From positions 930,001-994,000 of the forward strand of contig NZ_LWAE01000002.1 in assembly GCF_001623875.1 (NCBI RefSeq): a stretch of 64,000 nucleotides of DNA, in the 5' to 3' direction. Below are positions 53,697-61,043 of this stretch, in pieces. The notes under the pieces were generated by a model. That model saw only the letters and a program-made list of their open reading frames with translations, was not told the origin of the DNA and did not search any database. Numbering within the stretch: the stretch's first letter is position 1; each line of letters opens with the position of its first letter. This DNA is from Clostridium magnum DSM 2767. Lineage in GTDB: Bacteria; Bacillota; Clostridia; Clostridiales; Clostridiaceae. The translations under genes were made by a program, and so were the position numbers.

Positions 53697-55067
53697 CTAC
53701 TTCTTTAAACTTTCTCTAGCTGTTTCAACTTCAAAATCTGGTACAAAGTTTTTAACATCTTTTAATTTGGTATCCTTTGGTACTGTAGTAGGTATATTTA
53801 ACTTTTTATATAATTCACTTATATCTATTTTTAAAGCTGTGGAAACCTCTTGGATGGTCATAGAACCTTTGATTTCCTCTGAATTAAGAGTTGTGGAGGA
53901 AGTAACTGGTGCTGGAGTTGTTTGAGGTACATTAGTTGTTTGAGGTACATTAGTAGTCTCTAAATTTTCTTTTGCGTCTTCAAATTCAAAGTCTGGTACA
54001 AAGTTTTTAACCTCTTTTAATTTAGTATCCTTTGGTACTGTGGTAGGTATATTTAACTTTTTATATAATTCATTTATATCCATTTTTAAAGCTGTAGCAG
54101 CATCTTGGATAGTCATATAACCTTTAATTTCTTCTGGAGTAAGAGTTGTAGAAGAAGTTATAGGTGCTGGAGTTGTCTGATATACATTGGTTATCTTAGT
54201 AATTGCAATGCCACCAAAGAATATTGAAACTACAATAATTATAACCGCTAAAGGTGTTATTCCTTTACCAAAGAATTTAAATTTAAGTGTATCCTTCATT
54301 GGACAAGATAGTATACAGCTTTGGCAATTTAGGCATTCAGCAGATTTAATTGTTTTGCTTTCAGAAACCTTAATGTTAGCAGGACAATTTTTGTTACATA
54401 ATCCACAGTTTACACAGGTATTTTCATCTCTAGTAATTTTACCAGGACTTACTTTTGATAATATTCCATAAAAGGCACCCATAGGACAAAGATATTTACA
54501 GAAGAATCTATCATATAATATTGAACCAATAATAGTAACTATTAATAATATAGAGCCAATTGGGAATTCTTCTATAAGGGAAGTTATGCCTTCACCTGCA
54601 TGTCCATAAGCAGCCCATGGATCATAAGGAGACATCCATAATCCTGCAGTTTTCCATCCATAGTATACAGTTACAAAGAGAATAACATACTTTAAATATC
54701 TTAGAGGGTTGTCTATTTTTTTAGGTAACTCAAATCTTTTCTTAAAAAGCTTTTTACCAAGCGTGCCAAAAATTTCTTGAATAGTTCCAAAGGGACAAAT
54801 TAGACCGCAGAAACTTCTTCTAAATATAAGAGCAAGGATTAATGTTAGTCCGAGCAGAATGAAGGTACCAGAGAAAATCTTTTTAATAAAGGTACCGCTG
54901 AAGATTAGACTATACAAGGATTCTAGTGCACCGTAGGGACATAATGCATGGATTGAGGCGTAGTCTTTGCCGCCAATAGTAGCATGTAAGTAGGATTGTA
55001 TAGTAACAAAAATAAGAACAGCAGCTAATATAACATAACGAAGGTTTTTAACTAATTTATTTTTCAT
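53697..55067 (-). CDS. NapH/NosR-like 4Fe-4S membrane protein with duplicated C-terminal domain
   Basis: The 456-residue protein has CGLICPFGTIQEIFG and YLCPMGAFYGI, 4Fe-4S motifs CVNCGLCNKNCPANI and CLNCQSCILSCPMKD, and then a helix. The C-terminal tail of about 150 residues contains two nearly identical repeats (EEIKGYMTIQDAATALKMDI and EEIKGSMTIQEVSTALKIDI, each followed by ELYKKLNIPTTVPKDTKL). The repeats are joined by a Thr/Pro-rich linker with a tandem NVPQT. The repeat resembles the extracytoplasmic domain in the neighbouring gene. Part of an operon with 52546 and 55070. Confidence 0.85.
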   Translation of the reverse strand: MKNKLVKNLRYVILAAVLIFVTIQSYLHATIGGKDYASIHALCPYGALESLYSLIFSGTFIKKIFSGTFILLGLTLILALIFRRSFCGLICPFGTIQEIFGTLGKKLFKKRFELPKKIDNPLRYLKYVILFVTVYYGWKTAGLWMSPYDPWAAYGHAGEGITSLIEEFPIGSILLIVTIIGSILYDRFFCKYLCPMGAFYGILSKVSPGKITRDENTCVNCGLCNKNCPANIKVSESKTIKSAECLNCQSCILSCPMKDTLKFKFFGKGITPLAVIIIVVSIFFGGIAITKITNVYQTTPAPITSSTTLTPEEIKGYMTIQDAATALKMDINELYKKLNIPTTVPKDTKLKEVKNFVPDFEFEDAKENLETTNVPQTTNVPQTTPAPVTSSTTLNSEEIKGSMTIQEVSTALKIDISELYKKLNIPTTVPKDTKLKDVKNFVPDFEVETARESLKK

Positions 55068-55069
55068 AA

Positions 55070-55444
55070 TTACTTATTCACTCCTTTTGATAAATTTTCA
55101 CGAGTTTGAGCATCAGTATTTTCATCTTCAATAATTTCTTTAATATTGAATAATTCGGTAGTATCTATTTCACATTTTGCATATCTTTCAAGAAGAATTA
55201 AGGAATATGGAGATTGAAAGTCGCATTCTTCAATAATAACTTTACGTTTAACATATTCATCATAAGTAATAAGTCCTTCAGCATACTTTCCCTTTAGGAT
55301 ATCTAAAAGTTTAATAAAATATTTGGTAGGGGGAACTGGTTTGTGTTTTGATGCTAAATAAACAATTAAGGCAATTAGAATAACTGTTATAGTCATAATA
55401 TAGGGACTATAAAGACCTAATCCTAAATGGTAACCGTATCTCAT
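55070..55444 (-). CDS. Small membrane protein with SHOCT-like end
   Basis: The 124-residue protein has one N-terminal helix (IMTITVILIALIVYLAS). A soluble part follows with ILKGKYAEGLITYDEYVKRK, resembling a SHOCT motif, and an acidic tail. It is the first gene of the 4Fe-4S operon, and a response-regulator-type box lies 96 bp upstream. A SHOCT protein also follows the other DUF2680 gene. Confidence 0.65.
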   Translation of the reverse strand: MRYGYHLGLGLYSPYIMTITVILIALIVYLASKHKPVPPTKYFIKLLDILKGKYAEGLITYDEYVKRKVIIEECDFQSPYSLILLERYAKCEIDTTELFNIKEIIEDENTDAQTRENLSKGVNK

Positions 55445-55539
55445 AATTTCACTCCTTTATATTTTTGTAATTTGAATCATACTGCATATTAACTTCTTCC
55501 TCGTTTACAAGTTCATTATAGCAACTCTATTATCCGAAG

Positions 55540-55556
55540 TTGTGAAATAATTGTGG
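55540..55556. promoter_or_regulatory. TTGTG direct-repeat box upstream of the 4Fe-4S operon
   Basis: TTGTGAAATAATTGTGG is identical over 16 bases to the box at 17642 and nearly so to 58094. The half-sites are 11 bp apart. It lies between the histidine kinase stop and the minus-strand operon starting at 55444. Confidence 0.7.
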
Positions 55557-55569
55557 ACTTTTATATTTT

Positions 55570-57357
55570 TTAATTTTCCATAATTGGTAGATGAATTTTT
55601 ATAGTTGTGCCTTTGCTTAATTCACTATCAATAGAAAAATCACCCTGCAAAAGTTCAATTAGCTTTTTAGCGATGGAAATCCCAAGACCAGTACCGTTGT
55701 TTGCTGAACTCCTTGAACTATCAGCTTTATAAAACCTTTCACCTAAATGTTCAATATTGCAGGAATCTATACCGACACCTTTATCACTGATAAGGAGGAG
55801 GATAGAGTCATTATCTAAAGTGGATTTAATTTTGATTTCACTGTTAAAAGCTGAAAATTTAATAGCATTATCTAAAAATATGAGAAATAGCTGCTTTAAT
55901 TTATCGTAGTCACTAAGTAAGGGCGGTAAGTTACTGCCTAAATCAAGAATTAATTCTATATTTTTATTCATAATTAGAGGTTTTACAGTTCTAGACATAT
56001 CTTTAATAAAGGAGTTTATATCAACTTTATCAAAATTGGCCTGAACTTTACCAGATTCTAATTTACTAAGCTCTAGTAAATCTCTAACCATTCTTTCCAA
56101 TCTATTTGTTTCTTTGAGCAGCGTTGAGCAGCTTTCAGGAACATCCGAAGGCGAAATCATACCATCAACTATAGACTCTAGATTGCCTTTCATTATAGTA
56201 AGCGGTGTTCTAAATTCATGAGATACATTTGACACAAAATCTTTTCGCATCTGTTCTAGAGCTTCTTTTTCACTTATATCTTGTATGAGGATTACCATAC
56301 CAATAGCCTTATCTGAATCTAGGCTAATTGGCGATAAGGAAAAGTTAAGTGTTTTATTAAGAAATTTCCTTGAAATAGCTTCCTTCCTATTATTAGTCAT
56401 GGAGTCTTCTATAAAGCTTTCTAGATCTAAATCTCTTAGTGCTGTTTTAATATCAATATCTAATTTGCTTACGTTACAGTATAAAAGTCTTGCAGCGGAA
56501 GCATTAATATTTATTACCTCAAGATTAGTATCTAAGGCAATGATACCATCACTCATGCTGGTTATAATGTTACTAAGCTTTGTTTTTTCTTCAGTCACCT
56601 TACTAATTGTATGCTTTAGCTTTAGTGACATTAAATCAAAGGTAGAGGCTAGCTCACCAACTTCATCATCTGAATAAACTTCTGTTTTAATTCCATAGTT
56701 GCCTCTTGCCATTTCAAGTGCAGTGGAGTTTATCTTTTTAATTGGTTTTGATATACTTTTAGAAAAATAGTAACCCATAAAACCAGCAATAAATACTTCA
56801 CCGATAAGAGCTAAAATTAAATATAAAAAGAAGCTATCCATAGAACTTGAAAGATCAGCAATAGAGGAATGTAAAAGTACAACTCCAATTACATTGCCAG
56901 TGCTGTCCTTAATAGGTACCGATATTGTCATCATTTCTTCTTGATAATATGGATTTAACAATTCATCGGAGCTTTCAATGCCTTTTAGTCCACTTATTAT
57001 AAGTGAATTGTAGGCAGCTTTTACAGCTGAAGTATCGATAGAAGTAAAGATATTATTTTCATTTTTAGATATAACTAAGAAATTTTTTTCAGTGTTAACT
57101 ATCCATGTCTTTGTATTTGGAAAGGATCCTACAATGTTTGCAATGTTTTTGGTATCATCTGAAGCAACATTTTTTTGAAGTAGGGGAGATACAATCTCGG
57201 AAATCTCATGAGCATGTTTTTTCATATTATTTCTCTTAACTTCATATATGTTATTTTTAAATATGCTCAAAGCAATAATCCCAATTAAAAGTGTAGAGAT
57301 CACAACTATAGTTAAAAAACCAAAAGTGAGTTTTAAAGTAATACTTTTCTTAAACAT
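55570..57357 (-). CDS. Sensor histidine kinase
   Basis: The 595-residue membrane protein has two helices (about 8-30 and 175-200) flanking an extracytoplasmic domain, then a HAMP linker (ISKPIKKINSTALEMARGNYG) and a PAS-like segment. The H-box FVSNVSHEFRTPLTIMKG, N-box LDNAIKFS and G-boxes DKGVGID and GTGLGISI follow. All catalytic motifs are intact. It overlaps the response regulator gene by 8 bp, so the two form one unit. The signal is unknown; an envelope or redox signal is likely from the target genes. Confidence 0.93.
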   Translation of the reverse strand: MFKKSITLKLTFGFLTIVVISTLLIGIIALSIFKNNIYEVKRNNMKKHAHEISEIVSPLLQKNVASDDTKNIANIVGSFPNTKTWIVNTEKNFLVISKNENNIFTSIDTSAVKAAYNSLIISGLKGIESSDELLNPYYQEEMMTISVPIKDSTGNVIGVVLLHSSIADLSSSMDSFFLYLILALIGEVFIAGFMGYYFSKSISKPIKKINSTALEMARGNYGIKTEVYSDDEVGELASTFDLMSLKLKHTISKVTEEKTKLSNIITSMSDGIIALDTNLEVININASAARLLYCNVSKLDIDIKTALRDLDLESFIEDSMTNNRKEAISRKFLNKTLNFSLSPISLDSDKAIGMVILIQDISEKEALEQMRKDFVSNVSHEFRTPLTIMKGNLESIVDGMISPSDVPESCSTLLKETNRLERMVRDLLELSKLESGKVQANFDKVDINSFIKDMSRTVKPLIMNKNIELILDLGSNLPPLLSDYDKLKQLFLIFLDNAIKFSAFNSEIKIKSTLDNDSILLLISDKGVGIDSCNIEHLGERFYKADSSRSSANNGTGLGISIAKKLIELLQGDFSIDSELSKGTTIKIHLPIMEN

Positions 57358-58042
57358 CTTTCACCTCAAATTTATAGCCCAATCCCCAAATGGTTTTAAT
57401 ATCCCAATAGTATTGACCATCTAATTTAAGTTTTGACCTTATTCTTTTAATGTGGGTATCAACGGTTCTGGGATCTCCAAAATAGTCTACTCCCCAAATG
57501 CTGTCTAATAGAGAATCCCTTGAAAAAACTGTATTTGGAGAGCTTGCAAGGAGCCATAGTACTTCTATTTCTTTTTTAGTTAAATTAATAAATTGGTTTT
57601 CCAGCTTAACGGAGTAATTATTTATATCTATTTCAATAGGAGGATATTTAATTATAGTAGGTAAAGCTTTTTCTGAAGGCTGTATTCTGCGAAGAACTGC
57701 TTTTATTCTTGCAACCACTTCGCCAGGGCTAAAAGGCTTTACAATATAGTCATCAGCCCCGTTATCCAGAGATAATATTTTATCAGCATCCTCACTCTTA
57801 GCGGTAATCATTATTATTGGAGTATTGGATTGATTTCTAATTAATTTACATACTTCCATCCCATTTAGTATTGGCATCATAATATCTAATAAAACAAGTT
57901 GAGGTTTATAGAATTCAAATTTATCAATTGCATCTTTTCCATTTAATGCTGTAATGATGCTAAAACCTTCTTTTTCAATATAGGGTTTAAGAATTTTTAT
58001 AATTTCAATATTGTCATCTGCTATCAAAATATTTTTATTCAC
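57350..58042 (-). CDS. OmpR/PhoB-family response regulator
   Basis: The 230-residue protein has a receiver domain (ILIADDN, phosphorylation site in LVLLDIMMPI, TAKSEDADKILSLDNGADDYIVKPF in parts). The winged-helix effector follows (FINLTKKEIEVLWLLASS, DPRTVDTHIKRIRSKL). OmpR/PhoB regulators bind direct repeats with 11-bp period, and such repeats are found before this gene, before both DUF2680 genes and before the 4Fe-4S operon. Autoregulation is likely. Confidence 0.93.
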   Translation of the reverse strand: MNKNILIADDNIEIIKILKPYIEKEGFSIITALNGKDAIDKFEFYKPQLVLLDIMMPILNGMEVCKLIRNQSNTPIIMITAKSEDADKILSLDNGADDYIVKPFSPGEVVARIKAVLRRIQPSEKALPTIIKYPPIEIDINNYSVKLENQFINLTKKEIEVLWLLASSPNTVFSRDSLLDSIWGVDYFGDPRTVDTHIKRIRSKLKLDGQYYWDIKTIWGLGYKFEVKDV

Positions 58043-58093
58043 AGTATCACCTTCCTTTTGACAAGATCATTATAGCATTCTTAACCTTTGTAA

Positions 58094-58165
58094 ATGTGAA
58101 ATAATTGTGGACTCCATATAGTTTTTAAATAAAGCAAATCAAAATAAATTGTGATAAAAGTGTGA
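58094..58165. promoter_or_regulatory. TTGTG direct-repeat boxes between response regulator and DUF2680 gene
   Basis: ATGTGAAATAATTGTGG (58094-58110) and TTGTGATAAAAGTGTGA (58149-58165) have half-sites 11 bp apart. The boxes are 44 bp (four turns) apart, counted from the second half-site of the first box. They serve the divergent response regulator and DUF2680 genes. Confidence 0.7.
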
Positions 58166-58285
58166 TTGAATTATAAACATCATTTTTACAAACATGACAC
58201 AATTAGGACACTTTTTTATTCTAAATTTATTTTATTATTGTATTGTACCCAACAGGTACAAATTAAATATATCGGAGGAATTAAA

Positions 58286-58798
58286 ATGAAAAACAAAAAT
58301 TTAATCATAGCTTTAACAATGACTATCGCAGTAGGTATAGGAGCAACAGCATATGCAAGTACAGGATCAACTAATGGAACTAACAACACTATTAGCACTC
58401 ACCAAAGGGTTGGACTTGCAAGGGTTACAGGTACAAGAGGATATGATTACGTACAGTCAATTTTGAAAAATAATCTTGGAATGACAGATAAAGAAATAAC
58501 AGATGGACTTAACTCAGGAAAGACCATGTATGATTTAGCAAAGGAAAAAGGCATGACAGAAGAACAATTTAAAGCAGCATTGCTTGAGGAAAGAAATAAA
58601 GCTGTAGATAAGGCTGTTGCAGATGGAAAAGTAACTAAAGAAGAAGGAGTCGCAATGAAAGAAACATTGAAGAATAATCTAGAAAGTTGCACTGGAATTC
58701 CAGGTGAAAGAATGGGTAATGGAGGAAGAGGAAAAGGCCAAATGGGTCATGGAGCTAGGGGAACAGGAAACTGCTATACAAATAATAATGTAGAGTAA
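58286..58798 (+). CDS. Secreted DUF2680 protein
   Basis: The 170-residue protein starts MKNKNLIIALTMTIAVG after TCGGAGGAA. It has a signal peptide ending near AYAS, the DUF2680 helices (GYDYVQSILKNNLGMTDKEI, GKTMYDLAKEKGMTEEQFKA) and a Gly-rich tail. It is a close paralogue of 17810-18304, with the same promoter elements. It is divergent from the two-component genes, which are its likely regulators. Function unknown. Confidence 0.87.
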   Translation: MKNKNLIIALTMTIAVGIGATAYASTGSTNGTNNTISTHQRVGLARVTGTRGYDYVQSILKNNLGMTDKEITDGLNSGKTMYDLAKEKGMTEEQFKAALLEERNKAVDKAVADGKVTKEEGVAMKETLKNNLESCTGIPGERMGNGGRGKGQMGHGARGTGNCYTNNNVE

Positions 58799-58805
58799 TA
58801 AGAAT

Positions 58806-58842
58806 AAAGGAGAATGGAATTTAGTAGTCCATTCTTCTTTGC
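58806..58842 (+). terminator. Terminator after the DUF2680 gene
   Basis: AAAGGAGAATGGA and TCCATTCTTCTTT form a stem similar to that at 52088. Confidence 0.75.
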
Positions 58843-58871
58843 TTGGCGTAATAATTTGGTAATTAAAAAGC

Positions 58872-58928
58872 TTGACATTTACAATTGAATTGATATAATT
58901 ATATCAAAGATATACCCATGGGGGGTAG
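58872..58928 (+). promoter_or_regulatory. Promoter and CsoR/CstR-like operator of the thioredoxin-selenoprotein operon
   Basis: TTGACA (58872), 16 bp, TATAAT (58894), then ATACCCATGGGGGGTA (58912-58927). The G-tract site lies just downstream of the -10 box, as at 50258-50312. A CsoR-family persulfide sensor is a good candidate for the ligand-free repressor, since the downstream genes handle sulfur. Confidence 0.65.
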
Positions 58929-59055
58929 GGGTAAAATATTCCTACTGTAGTTATCTTAAAATTTTTATATTAGTTAGGTAGTAAAATATTATCATTTTAA
59001 TTTAAAAACAATAATGAAATAAATATACAATTAAATATAAAAATAGGAGGGAATT

Positions 59056-59376
59056 ATGAGTAAAGTAATAAATAGTAATGAATTTCAAGAGAATGTCTTA
59101 AATAGTGGTGAACCAGTGTTAGTAGATTTCTTTGCACAGTGGTGTGGCCCATGTAAAATGGTTGCTCCAGTTTTGGAGGAATTAAGCATTGAAATGGAGG
59201 GAAAAACTAAAGTATTTAAGGTTGATATAGATACAAGCAGCGATTTATCTCAAAAATATGGCGTTATGGCTGTACCAACATTAATGATTTTTAAAAATGG
59301 TGAAGCCGTTGACAAAATGGTAGGTTTTCAACCTAAAGAAGTATTAAAGTCAAAATTAGATCAATATTCAAGGTAG
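59056..59376 (+). CDS. trxA: Thioredoxin
   Basis: The 106-residue protein has LVDFFAQWCGPCKMVAPV (Cys30, Cys33) and the cis-proline MAVPTLMIFKNGE. It is a different thioredoxin lineage from 20645. It starts after AGGAGGG and is followed 11 bp later by the HesB-like selenoprotein gene, so the two are co-transcribed. Confidence 0.94.
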   Translation: MSKVINSNEFQENVLNSGEPVLVDFFAQWCGPCKMVAPVLEELSIEMEGKTKVFKVDIDTSSDLSQKYGVMAVPTLMIFKNGEAVDKMVGFQPKEVLKSKLDQYSR

Positions 59377-59387
59377 GTGAAATTTAA

Positions 59388-59687
59388 ATGATCAATATCA
59401 CTAAGAAGGCAACTGAAAAATTAAATGAAGCTGTACAAAAAGCTAATAGTCCTGAAAAAATAATGTTAAGGGTAACCTTTGCAGGTTATGGCTGAGGAGG
59501 CCCTAAATTAGGAGTAACTCTGGATGAGTTAAAGAATGATGACGATGTAGTTGTACAAGTAGGAGATATAAAAGTTGTTTATGATTCCATGCTTGAACCA
59601 TATGTAAATGGTATAGTTATTGATTATTCAAATAACTTCTTTAATCGAGGATTTTCTGTAAGTGGAGGAAGTTCTTCATCTTGTTAA
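59388..59687 (+). CDS. HesB-like selenoprotein (UGA read as selenocysteine at residue 36)
   Basis: The frame from ATG 59388 to TAA 59685 is open over 100 codons except for one TGA at 59493-59495, in the context FAGYG-U-GGPKLGVTLDEL. Residues before and after the TGA both belong to a single IscA/HesB-like fold (MINITKKATEKLNEAVQ; VYDSMLEPYVNGIVIDYSN). HesB-like selenoproteins with exactly this GYGUGGPKLG site are known in clostridia. Bases just after the TGA contain a small stem (CCTAA/TTAGG, 59502-59512) in the SECIS position. Standard gene finding would split or miss this gene. AGGTGA precedes the start. Confidence 0.88.
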
Positions 59688-59810
59688 TAGATGAAAAAGT
59701 AAAGTGCAACATCAATAAACAGTGAAGAATGTAGATTGATTATCTATTTGTTTTGGTAATAATGCTAAGCATAGAGGTTTTAATATTTTAATGGTAAATA
59801 CAAAAAACTA

Positions 59811-59847
59811 TTGACTTGAATATCTATATATCGTAATATATAGATAT
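59811..59847 (+). promoter_or_regulatory. Promoter with dyad operator before rhodanese gene
   Basis: TTGACT (59811) and TAATAT (59834) overlap a perfect inverted repeat ATATCTATATA-N6-TATATAGATAT (59820-59847). A repressor bound there would block the promoter. The ArsR-family protein encoded 0.9 kb downstream is the likely one. Confidence 0.7.
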
Positions 59848-59910
59848 AGTGATTAAGAGTTATATTGTAACTAATTCTAAAGATTATAAATAAAAAGGAT
59901 GATGATTTAT

Positions 59911-60231
59911 ATGTTTTCATTTTTCACTAGAAGTAAAGTAAATTCAATAAATGTTAATGAGTTAAAGGATTTATTAGGGAGAATAAATTTAATAGATATA
60001 AGGGAAACTTATGAATATAAGAATGGTCATTTACCAAAAGCTAAGAATATTCCTATGAGTAAAATACTATCAGAACCAGATAAGTATTTAAATAAGGATA
60101 AGGAATATTATATAATTTGCCAGTCTGGTGGAAGAAGCACAAGTACCTCTAGAAAGTTAAAAGCCATGGGTTTTAATATAGTAAATGTATCTGGAGGAAC
60201 TGGCAGTTATACAGGAGCACTAGCAAGATAA
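59911..60231 (+). CDS. Rhodanese-like sulfurtransferase
   Basis: The 106-residue protein has LIDIRETYEYKNGHLPKAKNIP (in parts) and YIICQSGGRSTSTSRKL, with the persulfide-forming cysteine in CQSGGR. It starts at ATG 59911 after AAAGGATGATG; other in-frame starts lie further upstream without a site. It opens a group with a redox-active protein, an ArsR regulator and the large CoADR fusion. Confidence 0.9.
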   Translation: MFSFFTRSKVNSINVNELKDLLGRINLIDIRETYEYKNGHLPKAKNIPMSKILSEPDKYLNKDKEYYIICQSGGRSTSTSRKLKAMGFNIVNVSGGTGSYTGALAR

Positions 60232-60283
60232 TAATTATAAAGATATTTAATAAATTTAAAATGTAATTTGAGGAGTTGTTAAT

Positions 60284-60640
60284 ATGACAAAAGCATCAGA
60301 ATATCATAAACAAGGATATACATGTGGTGAGGCTATAATAAAAAGCTACAATGAAGAGCATAATACTAATATACCAGTAGGTCTCGGAAGCAGTATGGGG
60401 ACTGGGTATACGGTAGGAAGTTTATGCGGAGCGGTAGGAGCAGCAGCAGTAATAGTAGGCTCATTAAAGGGAAGAGAAAGCAATGATGAAACAAATGAGG
60501 CTAGAAAGTATACAAAAGAGTTAATGATGAACATAAAAGAAAAATATGGAACAGAACTTTGCAGGGATTTAAAGAAAAATGGTGTTAGTTGTGCTGAAAT
60601 TATAGATTACACATATGAAACTTTAAATAAGATACTTTAA
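60284..60640 (+). CDS. C_GCAxxG_C_C family redox-active protein
   Basis: The 118-residue protein has the family pattern YTCGEAIIKSY, GSLCGAVGAAAV, LCRDL and VSCAEII. The cysteines are spaced as in the C_GCAxxG_C_C family, which usually accompanies rhodanese or disulfide reductase genes. Probably a cytoplasmic thiol or sulfur carrier. It starts after GAGGAG, 53 bp after the rhodanese gene. Confidence 0.9.
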   Translation: MTKASEYHKQGYTCGEAIIKSYNEEHNTNIPVGLGSSMGTGYTVGSLCGAVGAAAVIVGSLKGRESNDETNEARKYTKELMMNIKEKYGTELCRDLKKNGVSCAEIIDYTYETLNKIL

Positions 60641-60663
60641 AGGATAGTTTTCTTTTAGTTATT

Positions 60664-60683
60664 ATATCGCTATATATAGATAT
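60664..60683 (+). promoter_or_regulatory. Dyad before the ArsR-type gene
   Basis: ATATCGCTATATATAGATAT shares the ATAGATAT and ATATC arms of the operator at 59820, 39 bp before the ArsR start. Probably for autoregulation. Confidence 0.55.
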
Positions 60684-60721
60684 TACGATTATACAAAGCT
60701 TCTAAAGAGGAGGAAAAAACT

Positions 60722-61009
60722 ATGGATAAGGATATTAGTAAATATATTCAAACGGCAGAAACACTTAAAGTACTAGCACATCCAGTAAGAATCTGTATAG
60801 TAAAGGGTTTGTTAGATAATGGAGAATGTAATGTTAGTCATATGCAAAACTGTTTAAATGCTCCTCAGTCAACTATTTCTCAGAATCTACAAAAACTTAG
60901 AACTGCGGGAATAATTGAAGGTAGAAGAAGTGGTCTTGAGATATATTATAGAGTTTGTAATGAAAAAGCAGCTGAACTAATCAATATGCTTTTAAGCGGA
61001 GAAGAATAG
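60722..61009 (+). CDS. ArsR-family regulator, possible persulfide sensor
   Basis: The 95-residue winged-helix protein has LKVLAHPVRICIVKGLL and the recognition helix APQSTISQNLQKLRTAGII. Cysteines are at 25, 36, 44 and 79. The classical metal-binding CxC of ArsR is missing, but two distant cysteines (36 and 79) lie near the positions used by SqrR/BigR persulfide sensors. Since the next gene is a CoADR-rhodanese-TusA-DsrE fusion, sensing of persulfides or polysulfides is a fair inference. It starts after GAGGAGG. Confidence 0.8.
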   Translation: MDKDISKYIQTAETLKVLAHPVRICIVKGLLDNGECNVSHMQNCLNAPQSTISQNLQKLRTAGIIEGRRSGLEIYYRVCNEKAAELINMLLSGEE

Positions 61010-61043
61010 ATTATTATAATATTTAGATTTGGAGGGAATGTAT

